A DNA stretch of 64,000 nucleotides from DATLGB01 sp964242305 (GCA_964242305.1 CAXTBB010000010.1:1-64000); one strand, 5' to 3'; counted from the stretch's first letter, positions 8,652 to 16,797 are shown. Program-made: numbers and translations. Notes: generated from the letters alone by a model not told the origin.

Positions 8652-8706
8652 AGGGGTCAGGTCCCGGCATCGGACACCTGTCCCATGCCGGGACCTGACC
8701 CCTTTA
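8639..8706. repeat. palindromic repeat, copy 1 (58-bp palindrome plus 10-nt leader)
   Basis: Leader CGTCCCAACC (8639-8648), then a 58-nt inverted repeat 8649-8706 starting TAAAGGGGTCAGG and ending CCTGACCCCTTTA; arms of 29 nt with two mismatches. A near-identical copy lies at 16288-16355, differing at two central positions. It lies between convergent genes and supplies stop codons on both strands: TAA 8649-8651 for uspA and, on the minus strand, TAA from 8706-8704 for the TauE-like gene. It can form a long hairpin and so may also terminate transcription from both sides. Resembles REP-type palindromes in form; no REP transposase is in the window. Confidence 0.85.
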
Positions 8707-9432
8707 GAGGAGGCGGATGATCGCGATCGTCCCGACGACGACGATGAGGGCGCGCAGGGCCGCCGGCGGGAGCCGCTTGCCGTAGCGGGCGCCGAGCTGG
8801 CCGCCGGCGGTGGAGCCGACGGCGATGAGGGCGACGGGCAGCCAGGCGACGTGGGCGGCGACGATGAAGATCAGCCCGGCGACGCCGTTGACGAGGCCGG
8901 CGAGGACGTTCTTGAGCGCGTTGATGCGCTGCAGCGGCTCCGGCAGCGTGAGGCCGAGGATGCCGAGCAGGAGGATGCCCTGGGCGGCGCCGAAGTAGCC
9001 GCCGTAGACGCCGGCCACGTAGACGCCCGCGCCGGTCCCGCGGCCGGTGCGGTCGCCTAGGCGGCGGGACAGGAACGGCTGCAGGACGATCAGGACGAGA
9101 GCGACCGCGATGAAGGCAGGGACGATCGCCGCGAAGAGGTCGTCGGGGAGGAGGAGCAGCCCGACCGCGCCGGTGATGCCGCCGGCCAGCGAGCAGGCGC
9201 CCAGGCGCGTCGCCCGGCCCCGCTGTCCCCGCAACTCCGAGCGGTAGCCGACGGCGCCGGAGACGGAGCCGGGGACGAGGCCGATCGTGTTGGACACGTT
9301 GGCGGTCACCGGCGCGTAGCCGACCGCGAGCAGGATCGGGAACGTGATCAGCGTGCCGCTGCCGACGACGGTGTTGATCGTGCCCGCGGCGACCCCGGCG
9401 GCCAGCACCACGACCGCCTCGAGCGGGCTCAA
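8704..9432 (-). CDS. TauE/SafE family sulfite/sulfonate-type permease
   Basis: Membrane protein of 242 residues with about eight TM helices. The TauE/SafE pattern is seen twice: GVAAGTINTVVGSGTLITFP near the N-terminus and YGGYFGAAQGILLLGILG in the second half. The family exports or imports organosulfur or other anions; the substrate here is unknown. The start is TTG 9432, whose TTGA overlaps the stop of the upstream hydrolase, so translation is probably coupled. No ATG or GTG fits before the first TM helix. The stop codon lies inside palindromic repeat copy 1. Confidence 0.85.
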   Translation of the reverse strand: MSPLEAVVVLAAGVAAGTINTVVGSGTLITFPILLAVGYAPVTANVSNTIGLVPGSVSGAVGYRSELRGQRGRATRLGACSLAGGITGAVGLLLLPDDLFAAIVPAFIAVALVLIVLQPFLSRRLGDRTGRGTGAGVYVAGVYGGYFGAAQGILLLGILGLTLPEPLQRINALKNVLAGLVNGVAGLIFIVAAHVAWLPVALIAVGSTAGGQLGARYGKRLPPAALRALIVVVGTIAIIRLL

Positions 9433-10253
9433 TCGGTCAGATGGGACTCGACCGCCGCCCAGGTGGCGTCGGCGGTCATGATGTCCGAGTGGGTGGCGTC
9501 GACCTCGACGACCGTCGGCTGCGTCGCGCGGGCGACGAGGCCGTCGCGCTCGGCCTCGGGGACGATGGCGCCGCCGTTCATCAGCCGGGTCGAGCGGACC
9601 AGCAGCGTCGGCATGGCCAGCGGGCGCCACGCCTCCTTCCAGTCGCGCGCGATCATGTCCTCGAGGTCCTCCTCGCAGGCGGGCCGTGAGGTGCGGGCGA
9701 CCCAGCGCCCGTCCTCGGCCCGGCGCAGCTCGCGGCGGTAGAGCGCGTCCCACTGCGGCAGCCAGCGCTCGATGCCGCCGGCGGCGCGGACGGCGTCGAC
9801 GTGCTCCTGCGGGTCGGCGACGACCGCGTCGAGGCGGTCCATGCCGGCGCGCACGACCTCGACGGCGGCGTCGTCCATGCGGCCGGCGTGGTCGATCAGC
9901 ACGAGCCGGCGCAGCCGCCCGGACGCGGTCGACGCGGCCAGGATGCCGATCAGGGCGCCCATCGACCAGCCGGCCACGTCGAAGGTCTCGGCGTCGAGCG
10001 CGTTGGCGGCGGCGAGGACGTCGGCGACGTGGCTGTCGAGGCCGTACGAGCCAGGCGGCGTGACGGGGGAGAGGGCGCGGCCGCGGAGGTCGAGCGCGAC
10101 GGCGTGGAAGCCGGCGCCGGCGAGGCGCTCGCCGAGGAAGTCCCACGCCCGGGAGTTGGCGGTGAGCCCGTGCAGGCAGAGGACGAGCGGGCCGCCGCCG
10201 TGGCTGACCGCCTGCACGCGGCCGGAGGGAAGGTCGAGCGTGATCTCCTCCAT
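9429..10253 (-). CDS. alpha/beta hydrolase
   Basis: Alpha/beta-fold hydrolase of 274 residues, cytosolic. HGLTANSRAWDFLGERL contains the oxyanion-hole HG motif (around residue 28). GWSMG, near residues 93-97, carries the nucleophile Ser. The late DATHSDIMTADA region supplies the catalytic His. Substrate unknown (ester, lactone or epoxide are possible). Start ATG 10253 is 6 nt after TACGGT on the minus strand (plus 10260-10265), the leaderless arrangement. The promoter overlaps base for base with that of the divergent MFS gene. Downstream it is coupled to the TauE-like permease by a 4-nt overlap. Confidence 0.85.
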   Translation of the reverse strand: MEEITLDLPSGRVQAVSHGGGPLVLCLHGLTANSRAWDFLGERLAGAGFHAVALDLRGRALSPVTPPGSYGLDSHVADVLAAANALDAETFDVAGWSMGALIGILAASTASGRLRRLVLIDHAGRMDDAAVEVVRAGMDRLDAVVADPQEHVDAVRAAGGIERWLPQWDALYRRELRRAEDGRWVARTSRPACEEDLEDMIARDWKEAWRPLAMPTLLVRSTRLMNGGAIVPEAERDGLVARATQPTVVEVDATHSDIMTADATWAAVESHLTD

Positions 10254-10259
10254 GCGAGG

Positions 10260-10269
10260 ACCGTAGCGT
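10260..10269. promoter_or_regulatory. shared divergent -10 decamer ACCGTAGCGT
   Basis: Plus strand TAGCGT (10264-10269) lies 9 nt before GTG 10279 of the MFS gene. Minus strand TACGGT (10265-10260) lies 6 nt before ATG 10253 of the hydrolase. The two hexamers share the central TA. The same layout recurs at 17732-17741. Confidence 0.55.
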
Positions 10270-10278
10270 CGGGCGGAC

Positions 10279-11526
10279 GTGAGAATCGCCGTCGACGTCT
10301 CCTCCCTGCGCGAGTCCCGCGACCTGCGCCTGCTCGTGGCCGGCAACTTCGTCACCGGCCTCGGCACGCAGGCGGCGCTGGTGGCCCTGCCGTTCCAGCT
10401 CTACACGGAGACGAAGTCCGCCTTCCTGACGGGCCTGCTCGGGGCCGTGGAGCTCGGGCCCCTGGTGGCGGCGGCCCTGCTGGGCGGCGCCATCGCCGAC
10501 CGCTACGACCGCCGCCGCGTCCTGCTCATCGACCAGATCGCCCTGGTCACGGTGGCCGCGATCCTGGCCGTGCTCGCCTTCACGCTGGAGGAGACGCCGG
10601 TCCCGATCCTGTACGTGCTCGCCGGGCTCACCGCCGGCGCCGGCGCGGTGCAGAACGTCGCCCGCTCGGCGATCGTCCCCAACCTCGTGCGCCCGGAGAG
10701 GCTGCGCTCGGCGCTGGCGCTCAACTACGGCCTGTCGACGCTCACGCTCGTGCTGGGCCCGGGCCTGGGCGGCGTGCTGATCGCCGCCACCAGCCTGGGG
10801 ACGGCGTACGCGTTCGACGCGCTGTCGTGCTTCGCGATGGTCGCCGCGCTCGTCGTCATGGCGCCCCAGCCGCCGACGGGCGTCGACCGCAGCCTGCGCC
10901 TGCGCGCCTCGATCGCCGACGGACTGCGCTTCGTCAACACCAACCAGGCGCTCAAGGGCTCGTTCGCGATCGACCTGCTGGCGATGACGTTCGGGATGCC
11001 GCGCGCGCTGTTCCCGGTGCTGGCGGTGTCCGTCTACGGCGCGGGGGCCGCCGGCACCGGCGCGCTGTTCGCCGCGGTCTCCGCCGGCGCCACCGTCGCC
11101 GCGCTGACCACGGGCTGGCTCGAGTCCGCCCGGCGCCTGGGCCGCATCGTCATCGTGGCCGTCGTCGTCTGGGGCCTCGCCATCGCCGCCGCCGGCCTCT
11201 TCACGACCATCTGGCCCGCGCTGGTGTGCCTGGCCGCGGCCGGCGCCGCCGACAGCGTCTCCGCCGTCTGCCGGGGGACGATCAACCAGACCGTCACGCC
11301 GGACGCGATGCGCGGGCGGATGTCGTCCGTGTTCAGCCTGGTGGTGACCAGCGGCCCGCGGCTGGGCGACGTCGAGGCCGGTGCGGTCGCCGGGCTGACC
11401 GGTGCGCGCGTGTCCGTCGTCTCCGGCGGCCTCGCCTGTGCGGCCGGCGTCGGGCTGATCATCCTCGCCTTCCCCGCCCTGTACCGCTACGACGAAGGAG
11501 CCTCGGTGGGAGCGGGACGGGCGTAG
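10279..11526 (+). CDS. MFS transporter
   Basis: Major facilitator superfamily protein of 415 residues with about 12 TM helices, of the MFS_3/enterobactin-exporter-like group. The loop between TM2 and TM3 carries GGAIADRYDRRRVLLIDQ (around residues 67-84), the MFS signature. The second half has GTINQTVTPDAMRGRMSSVF, typical of this export group. Likely a proton-driven efflux pump; substrate unknown. The GTG start is 9 nt after TAGCGT, with no Shine-Dalgarno in the right place, so a leaderless transcript is likely. Confidence 0.88.
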   Translation: MRIAVDVSSLRESRDLRLLVAGNFVTGLGTQAALVALPFQLYTETKSAFLTGLLGAVELGPLVAAALLGGAIADRYDRRRVLLIDQIALVTVAAILAVLAFTLEETPVPILYVLAGLTAGAGAVQNVARSAIVPNLVRPERLRSALALNYGLSTLTLVLGPGLGGVLIAATSLGTAYAFDALSCFAMVAALVVMAPQPPTGVDRSLRLRASIADGLRFVNTNQALKGSFAIDLLAMTFGMPRALFPVLAVSVYGAGAAGTGALFAAVSAGATVAALTTGWLESARRLGRIVIVAVVVWGLAIAAAGLFTTIWPALVCLAAAGAADSVSAVCRGTINQTVTPDAMRGRMSSVFSLVVTSGPRLGDVEAGAVAGLTGARVSVVSGGLACAAGVGLIILAFPALYRYDEGASVGAGRA

Positions 11527-11577
11527 AGCGCCCGCCCCTGGTCCCACCGGTCATAGGCCGCCATTTGACTACTACGT

Positions 11578-11610
11578 CCCCGGTTTGAAACAACACGTGT
11601 CAAGCCGGGG
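11578..11610. terminator. hairpin between convergent MFS and histidine kinase genes
   Basis: Arms CCCCGGTTTGA (11578-11588) and TCAAGCCGGGG (11600-11610), 11 bp with one G-T wobble and an 11-nt loop. No T-tract. Its place between two convergent gene ends suggests bidirectional termination. Confidence 0.5.
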
Positions 11611-11667
11611 CGGCTTAACACTCTCGATCTCCTGGCGGTCCGCACGCGGCGGCGCCATGGATTGCGA

Positions 11668-13221
11668 TCAAGTGGGCAACCCGCCGGCCCCTACGAGGCT
11701 ATCGCCCGCTTGCGGTGTCCCCTCGGGAGGAGACAGGATCGGCAGCGTGAAATGGAACGTGGCGCCGCGGCCGGGCGCGCCCTCGGCCCAGATGCGGCCG
11801 CCGTGCTGCGCGACGATGCGTTCGCACACCGCCAGCCCGATCCCCGAGCCCTCGTAGCGATCGGCGGAGTGCAGCCGCTGGAACGGGCGGAAGATCAGCT
11901 CCGCCTGGCCCGCGGCGAACCCGATGCCGTTGTCGTGCACGGAGATGCGCGTCATCGCGCCCGGGAGCGCCGTGGAGGTCACCTCGACGCGCGGGACGGT
12001 GTCGGGCGGCATGAACTTGATCGCGTTGGCGAGCAGGTTCTGGAAGACCTGGCGCAGGCGCCCGGGGTCGCCGGACACGGTCGGGAGCGGCTGGACGACG
12101 ACCTCGGCGCCGCGGTCGCGCAGGGGGCCGGCCAGCGCGTCGCGGACGTCGCGCAGGACGTCGTCGAGGGCGATCGGTTCGCGCTTGAACGCCTCCCGGT
12201 CCAGCCGCGCGTAGGCGAGCAGGTCGCGGGTGAGCACGCGCATGCGCTCGGACCCCGTGCGGATGTGGGTGGCCAGCGCGCGGGCCTCGGGGTCGCCGCC
12301 GAGCTTGCGCTCGAGCAGCCCGGCGTACATCCCGATCGTCACCAGCGGGCCCTGCAGGTCGTGGGACGTGACGGACGCGTAGTCCTCCAGTTCGCGGTTG
12401 GAGCGCTCGAGCTCGCCGGTGCGCAGCGTGATCTCGGCGGCCTGGCGCTCGAGGCCGGCGGCCATCTCGTTGAAGGCGCGGGCGAGGTCGCCCAGCTCGT
12501 CGAGGCGGCGGGCCTCCACCCGCGTGCCCAGGTCGCCACCGGCGATCTCCCCCGCCGCGCCCGCGACCCGCTGGATGGGCCGGACGACGCGGCGGCGCAG
12601 CAGCAGCCCGGCGCCGAGCGCCGTCAGCAGGACGAGGGCGATGCCGATCACCCCGAGCCGCACGGCCAGGTCCGCGCGGGAGTCGGCGCGGCGCTCGGTG
12701 GCGTCCGCCTCGGCGCGGGCACGGACGAACATGGCGGCCAGGGCGCTGCGCACCGCGGCGATCCGGCGGCGACCGGTCGGGTCATCGAGGTACGCGCGGC
12801 CGTAGCTGGGGTTCTCGCGGGCGGTCTCGAGGAACGGCAGCGCGTAGAGGCCGATGTAGTCGCTCATCAGCGTGGCCACGCGGTCGACGTCGGCGCGCAG
12901 CGGGCGGTCGTCGCGCGCCAGCCGCTTGAGCCGCGCGACCTGCCGGGGGTACTCGGCGCGGGCGGTCGTGAACGGCGCGAGGTCGCGCTCGCGCTCGGAG
13001 GCGACGAAGCCGCGCAGGCCGTTCTCCAAGTTGACCGCGGAGCGCTCCAGCTCCGTCCCCACCGTGACCGCCTGCTGCGCCCGCAGCGCCACTCGTCCGG
13101 CCGAGCGCAGGTTGCCGACGGCGACGACCAGCACGGCGAACGCGACCACCAGGATCGTGGCCAGGACCGCGCTGGAGAGCAGCGTGCGCGCGGTCAGGCT
13201 GTGGCGCACGCGGTTGAGCAC
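11668..13221 (-). CDS. CHASE3/HAMP sensor histidine kinase
   Basis: Membrane sensor kinase of 517 residues. TM1 is near 12-36; an extracytoplasmic CHASE3-like helical domain spans about 40-185 (NLENGLRGFVASERERDLAPF); TM2 is near 188-208, followed by HAMP (210-262). A HisKA domain has SHDLQGPL with phosphoacceptor His287. The HATPase_c domain has the N box around NLLANAIKF (395-403), G1 DNGIGF (430-435) and G2 GSGIGL (458-463). Start is GTG 13221 (LNRVRHSLT). No response regulator is adjacent, so it is an orphan kinase; HDLQ-type kinases with CHASE3 often sit with separate receiver proteins. Confidence 0.9.
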   Translation of the reverse strand: MLNRVRHSLTARTLLSSAVLATILVVAFAVLVVAVGNLRSAGRVALRAQQAVTVGTELERSAVNLENGLRGFVASERERDLAPFTTARAEYPRQVARLKRLARDDRPLRADVDRVATLMSDYIGLYALPFLETARENPSYGRAYLDDPTGRRRIAAVRSALAAMFVRARAEADATERRADSRADLAVRLGVIGIALVLLTALGAGLLLRRRVVRPIQRVAGAAGEIAGGDLGTRVEARRLDELGDLARAFNEMAAGLERQAAEITLRTGELERSNRELEDYASVTSHDLQGPLVTIGMYAGLLERKLGGDPEARALATHIRTGSERMRVLTRDLLAYARLDREAFKREPIALDDVLRDVRDALAGPLRDRGAEVVVQPLPTVSGDPGRLRQVFQNLLANAIKFMPPDTVPRVEVTSTALPGAMTRISVHDNGIGFAAGQAELIFRPFQRLHSADRYEGSGIGLAVCERIVAQHGGRIWAEGAPGRGATFHFTLPILSPPEGTPQAGDSLVGAGGLPT

Positions 13222-13277
13222 GCCGTCATTCTGACAATCGGTCAAGCGGTGCGCGCCCGTCGGGCCGGCGCGGCATC

Positions 13278-13283
13278 TAGCGT
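13278..13283 (+). promoter_or_regulatory. TAGCGT -10 hexamer before the CrtI-like gene
   Basis: TAGCGT ends 7 nt before ATG 13291; leaderless geometry. Confidence 0.45.
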
Positions 13284-13290
13284 GCTGACG

Positions 13291-14775
13291 ATGGAGGTCA
13301 TCGTCGGCGGCGGGCACAACGGGCTGGTGGCCGCCGCGCTGCTGGCCCGGGCCGGGCGCGAGGTGCTGCTGCTCGAGCGCCGCGACCACCTCGGCGGGGC
13401 CGCCGTCTCCGAGCGTCCCTTCGCCGGGCGCGACGCCCGGCTGTCGCGCTACTCGTACCTGGTCTCGCTTTTCCCGCGCGCGCTCGCGCGCGAGCTGGGG
13501 ATCCCGCTCGCGCTCGCCGACCGCACGGTGGCGGCCTTCGCCCCGTACGAGGGCGGCGCGCTGCTGGTCGAGCAGGACGCCGCCGGCGCCGCCACCCGCG
13601 CGTCCTTTCGCGAGCGCACCGGCGGCGACGGCGACCACGACGCGTTCCTCGCGCTCTACACCGAGCTGGGGACGGCCGCCGAGCGCCTGTTCCCGACCTT
13701 CACCGAGCCGCTCCCGACGCGCGCCGAGGCGCTCGCGCTCCTGGGGGACAGCGCCTGGATGGCCGAGCGCCCGCTGGGCGAGGTGCTCGGCGAGCGCTTC
13801 GCCGACGGGCTCGTCAACGGCATGGTCTCCACCGACGGGCTGATCGGCACCCTCGCCGACGTCCACGACAGCTCCCTGCGCCAGAACCGCTGCTTCCTCT
13901 ACCACGTGGTCGGCGGTGGGGACGGGCGCTGGCGCGTGCCGGTCGGGGGGATGGGCGCGGTGTCGGGCGCCCTGGAGGACGCGGCGCGCGCGGCCGGGGC
14001 CGACCTGCGCTGCGGGGCCGAGGTGCTGTCGGTCGACGGCGGCGAGGTCACCTGGCGCGACGCGGGGGGCGAGCACTCGGCGACCGCCGACCACGTCCTG
14101 GCCAACTGCGCCCCGCCCGTGCTCGACCGCCTGCGCGGGCGCGTCCCGCACGTGGATCCGTGCTGGGGCGCGCAGCTGAAGGTCAACCTGCTGCTCGACC
14201 GGCTGCCCCGGCTGCGCTCCGGCCACGCACCCGAGGTCGCGTTCGCGGGGACGTTCCGGCTCGACGAGACCGTCAGCGAGCTGGCCGCCGCCTGCGCCAG
14301 CGCGCGCCGCGGCGAGCTGCCCGAGCGCCTGCCGGCCGAGCTCTACTGCCACACGCTCGCCGACCCGACGATCGTGGGCGGGCGGGACCGGTCAAGCCAC
14401 ACGTTGACCGTCTTCGCGCTGCACGTGACCCCCGAGATGAGCGGCTCGGGCGACCTGCTCGCCGAGCGCCTGCTCGACCGCCTCGACACGCACCTCGAGG
14501 AGCCGATCCGCGACTGCCTGGCCCTGGACGCCGACGGCGCGCCGTGCCTGGAGGTCCGCACGCCGGCCGACCTCGAGCGCGAGCTGGCCATGCCCGGCGG
14601 CAACATCTTCCACGGCGACCTGTCGTGGCCATGGCGCGAGGAGGACGACGGCGACGTCTGGGGCGTCGCGACGGACGACCCGCGCATCCTCCGCGCCGGC
14701 GCGGGCGCGAGACGCGGAGGCGGCGTGTCCGGCATCGGCGGCCACAATGCCGCCATGGCGCTCCTCGCCCGCTGA
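13291..14775 (+). CDS. phytoene desaturase-like FAD-dependent oxidoreductase
   Basis: FAD-dependent amine-oxidase/CrtI-type oxidoreductase of 494 residues. The N-terminal dinucleotide-binding motif is VGGGHNGLVAAALLARAG with the acidic end of strand 2 at LLLERRDHLGG. Late GIGGHNAAMALL is the C-terminal FAD contact. The GHNG form of the loop and overall length match the PYROXD2-like branch rather than true carotenoid desaturases, and no carotenoid genes are near, so the substrate is open. Start ATG 13291 follows TAGCGT by 7 nt. Confidence 0.85.
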   Translation: MEVIVGGGHNGLVAAALLARAGREVLLLERRDHLGGAAVSERPFAGRDARLSRYSYLVSLFPRALARELGIPLALADRTVAAFAPYEGGALLVEQDAAGAATRASFRERTGGDGDHDAFLALYTELGTAAERLFPTFTEPLPTRAEALALLGDSAWMAERPLGEVLGERFADGLVNGMVSTDGLIGTLADVHDSSLRQNRCFLYHVVGGGDGRWRVPVGGMGAVSGALEDAARAAGADLRCGAEVLSVDGGEVTWRDAGGEHSATADHVLANCAPPVLDRLRGRVPHVDPCWGAQLKVNLLLDRLPRLRSGHAPEVAFAGTFRLDETVSELAAACASARRGELPERLPAELYCHTLADPTIVGGRDRSSHTLTVFALHVTPEMSGSGDLLAERLLDRLDTHLEEPIRDCLALDADGAPCLEVRTPADLERELAMPGGNIFHGDLSWPWREEDDGDVWGVATDDPRILRAGAGARRGGGVSGIGGHNAAMALLAR

Positions 14776-14806
14776 GTCGCGCCCGCCGCGCGGCGCCCGC
14801 GGCGCC

Positions 14807-14812
14807 TAGGCT
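14807..14812 (+). promoter_or_regulatory. TAGGCT -10 hexamer before the GCS2-like gene
   Basis: TAGGCT ends 6 nt before GTG 14819; leaderless geometry identical to that at 30307-30312. Confidence 0.45.
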
Positions 14813-14818
14813 GGCGGC

Positions 14819-16300
14819 GTGGGCGAGGAGGTCGAAGCGAGGCAGTTCACGCGCGAAGACCGCCAGCGCTACCGCGCGAAGGTCAAGCGCAACCTCGACG
14901 TCTTCGCGCGCATGCTCTCGGAGGCGCGCTTCGACGCCGACCACCGCTCGATCGGCCTCGAGATCGAGCTCAATCTGACCGACGCCGACGGCCGCCCCGC
15001 GATGCGCAACGCGGCGGTGCTGGAGGCGATCGCCGATCCCGACTTCGTCACGGAGCTCGGCCAGTTCAACGTCGAGATCAACATCCCGCCGCACCTGCTC
15101 GAGCCGCACATGTGGACCGACCTCGAGCAGACGATCCGGGCGAGTCTCAACGCCGCCGAGGAGAAGGCCCGCCGAGCGGACGGCCGGATGGTGATGATCG
15201 GCATCCTCCCGACCGTCGACGAGGCGCACATGGGCGCGGAGTCCTTCTCGGACAACCCGCGCTACGCGCTCCTCAACGAGCAGATCTTCGCCGCGCGCGG
15301 AGAGGACCTGCACATCGCCATCGAGGGCACCGAGCGCCTGTCCACCTACGCGGACACGATCCTCCCCGAGGCGGCCTGCACGAGCGTCCAGCTGCACCAG
15401 CAGATCGACCCCAACGCGTTCGCCGAGCACTGGAACGCGGCCCAGGCGATCGCCGGCATCCAGCTCGCCGTCGGTGCCAACTCGCCGTTCCTGTTCGGGC
15501 GCGAGCTGTGGAAGGAGACGCGCATCGCCCTCTTCGAGCAGGCCACCGACACGCGTTCGGAGGAGCTCAAGGCGCAGGGCGTGCGCCCGCGGGTGTGGTT
15601 CGGCGAGCGCTGGATCACCGGCATCTTCGACCTCTTCGAGGAGAACGTCCGCTACTTCAGCGCGCTGCTGCCGCTCGTCGACGACGAGGACCCTGAAGCG
15701 ATGCTCGAGCGCGGCGACGTCCCCTCGCTCCCCGAGCTGCGCCTGCACAACGGCACGGTCTACCGCTGGAACCGGCCGGTCTACGCGGTCGTCGACGACC
15801 GCCCCCACCTGCGCATCGAGAACCGTGTCCTGCCCGCCGGCCCGACCGTCGTCGACATCCTCGCCAACGCCGCCTTCTACTACGGGCTGATCCGCATCCT
15901 CGGGTCCGAGGAGCGGCCGGTGTGGTCGGCGATGAGCTTCTCGGCGGCGGAGGAGAACTTCCACGCCGGCGCGCGCGACGGCCTCGACGCCCGCGTGTAC
16001 TGGCCGTCGTTGGGCGAGGTCCCCGTCGGCGAGCTCGTCGTGCGCCGGCTGCTCCCGATCGCCCACCAGGGCCTGGAGGCGTGGGGGATCGCCGCCGCTG
16101 ACCGCGAGCGCCTGCTCGGCATCATCGAGCGCCGCTGCGTGACGGGCATGAACGGCGCCGCCTGGCAGGTTGCCGCCTTCCGCCACTTCTACGAGACGCG
16201 CAAGCTCAGCCGCCCCGAGGCGCTGCGCGAGATGACCCTCCTCTACCGCGACCAGATGCACGCCAACCTCCCGGTCCACGAATGGGACGTCCCAACCTAA
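14819..16300 (+). CDS. glutamate-cysteine ligase family (GCS2-type carboxylate-amine ligase)
   Basis: A 493-residue ATP-dependent carboxylate-amine ligase of the GCS2 type, which couples glutamate to an amine; gamma-glutamylcysteine formation is the best-known reaction. Supporting motifs: SIGLEIELNLTDADGRPAM (metal/ATP site Glu residues, around 43-61), LGQFNVEINIPPHLLEP, and VQLHQQIDPNAFAEHWNAAQ. No gshB or mycothiol genes are adjacent, so the true amine is uncertain. GTG 14819 lies 6 nt after TAGGCT. The stop codon is the first triplet of palindromic repeat copy 2 and the protein ends in VPT, as does UspA at copy 1: the repeat appears to supply the C-terminus. Confidence 0.8.
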   Translation: MGEEVEARQFTREDRQRYRAKVKRNLDVFARMLSEARFDADHRSIGLEIELNLTDADGRPAMRNAAVLEAIADPDFVTELGQFNVEINIPPHLLEPHMWTDLEQTIRASLNAAEEKARRADGRMVMIGILPTVDEAHMGAESFSDNPRYALLNEQIFAARGEDLHIAIEGTERLSTYADTILPEAACTSVQLHQQIDPNAFAEHWNAAQAIAGIQLAVGANSPFLFGRELWKETRIALFEQATDTRSEELKAQGVRPRVWFGERWITGIFDLFEENVRYFSALLPLVDDEDPEAMLERGDVPSLPELRLHNGTVYRWNRPVYAVVDDRPHLRIENRVLPAGPTVVDILANAAFYYGLIRILGSEERPVWSAMSFSAAEENFHAGARDGLDARVYWPSLGEVPVGELVVRRLLPIAHQGLEAWGIAAADRERLLGIIERRCVTGMNGAAWQVAAFRHFYETRKLSRPEALREMTLLYRDQMHANLPVHEWDVPT

Positions 16301-16355
16301 AGGGGTCAGGTCCCGGCATCGGACACGTGTCCGATGCCGGGACCTGACCCCTTTA
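16288..16355. repeat. palindromic repeat, copy 2 (perfect 58-bp palindrome plus 10-nt leader)
   Basis: Leader CGTCCCAACC (16288-16297), then a perfect inverted repeat 16298-16355, two 29-nt arms with no loop, starting TAAAGGGGTCAGG. Same orientation relative to the upstream gene as copy 1: the leader reads GTC CCA ACC TAA in frame, giving Val-Pro-Thr-stop. Sequences beyond 16355 and 8706 differ, so the repeat unit is 68 nt. Confidence 0.9.
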
Positions 16356-16793
16356 TGTAGGGGAAACCCTCTCGTCCGGAGGGAGGAGGCAAGATCGCCC
16401 CTAGGGGTGACGACAGGAGGGCTCGGGGTCAGCAGTATTCGGTCCATGAAGACCACGCGCACATACCCCCTCCTCCGGCTCCGCCGGGCCGTGGTCACGG
16501 CACCGGCTCAGCCGCGCTACTCACAGCGAACCGACCTCCGGTTCGTCCGCGCAGCTCACGCACGGCTCGCTTGACGGACTGCTCCGCGGTCACCCCCTCA
16601 CTCCGCCCGGCCTCAGCCGGGCGGACGTGTTTAAGCCTGGATCCACCGATCCCGGCGGTCTGACGACGCCGCATGCCGTCGCCATGCGCCGCCGGACGGC
16701 CACCCCAAGGACGCCACCCTTCCGGTGCCCCTCCGGCACCGCCAGGCTCGGCCTGCGCCGCCGTCAGCCTCACCGTTCATCGGTGGATCCAGG
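16356..16793. other. 438-bp region with no convincing gene
   Basis: No protein here is convincing. ATG 16446 opens a 43-codon plus-strand frame and a 92-codon minus-strand frame spans 16495-16773; both lack family features and are arginine/proline-rich as expected from GC bias. The stretch holds several hairpins: a CCCCTAGGGG palindrome at 16399-16408, CGAACCG/CGGTTCG at 16528-16546, and 10-bp arms at 16602-16625. The right third is the inverted-repeat-bounded element 16631-16797. A structured RNA or a decayed mobile element would both fit. Confidence 0.6.
16602..16625 (+). terminator. strong hairpin, possible terminator or part of a structured RNA
   Basis: Perfect 10-bp arms TCCGCCCGGC (16602-16611) and GCCGGGCGGA (16616-16625) with a CTCA loop, followed by CGTGTTT. 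Terminator-like on the plus strand, but no plus-strand gene ends directly before it except the ligase 300 bp upstream. Confidence 0.45.
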
Positions 16794-16797
16794 CTAA
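16631..16797. mobile_element. inverted-repeat-bounded 167-bp element (MITE-like)
   Basis: Left end TTAAGCCTGGATCCACCGAT (16631-16650) and right end ATCGGTGGATCCAGGCTAA (16779-16797) are inverted copies of each other except for one extra A in the left arm: 17 bp are perfect. The 128 bp between carry no gene. The right end supplies the TAG stop of azlD (minus strand, 16796-16794). Terminal inverted repeats around a small non-coding core suggest a MITE-like insertion, but I see no clear target duplication and only one copy in the window; a large hairpin-forming terminator is the alternative. Confidence 0.45.

Noticed and set aside
8704..11547. 947-codon minus-strand open frame
   Set aside because: Only the last 242 codons (TauE-like) are credible; the rest is antisense or out-of-frame to the MFS and hydrolase genes.
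11662..14775. A very long plus-strand open frame (over 1000 codons)
   Set aside because: Only the part from ATG 13291 has family motifs; the first half is the antisense of the histidine kinase gene and is Arg/Gly-rich as expected from GC bias.
16446..16577. 43-codon plus-strand frame in the same gap
   Set aside because: Arg-rich, covers a hairpin, no RBS; not convincing as a peptide gene.
16495..16773. 92-codon minus-strand frame in the large intergenic gap
   Set aside because: No recognisable domain or RBS, and it runs into the inverted-repeat element; most likely chance.
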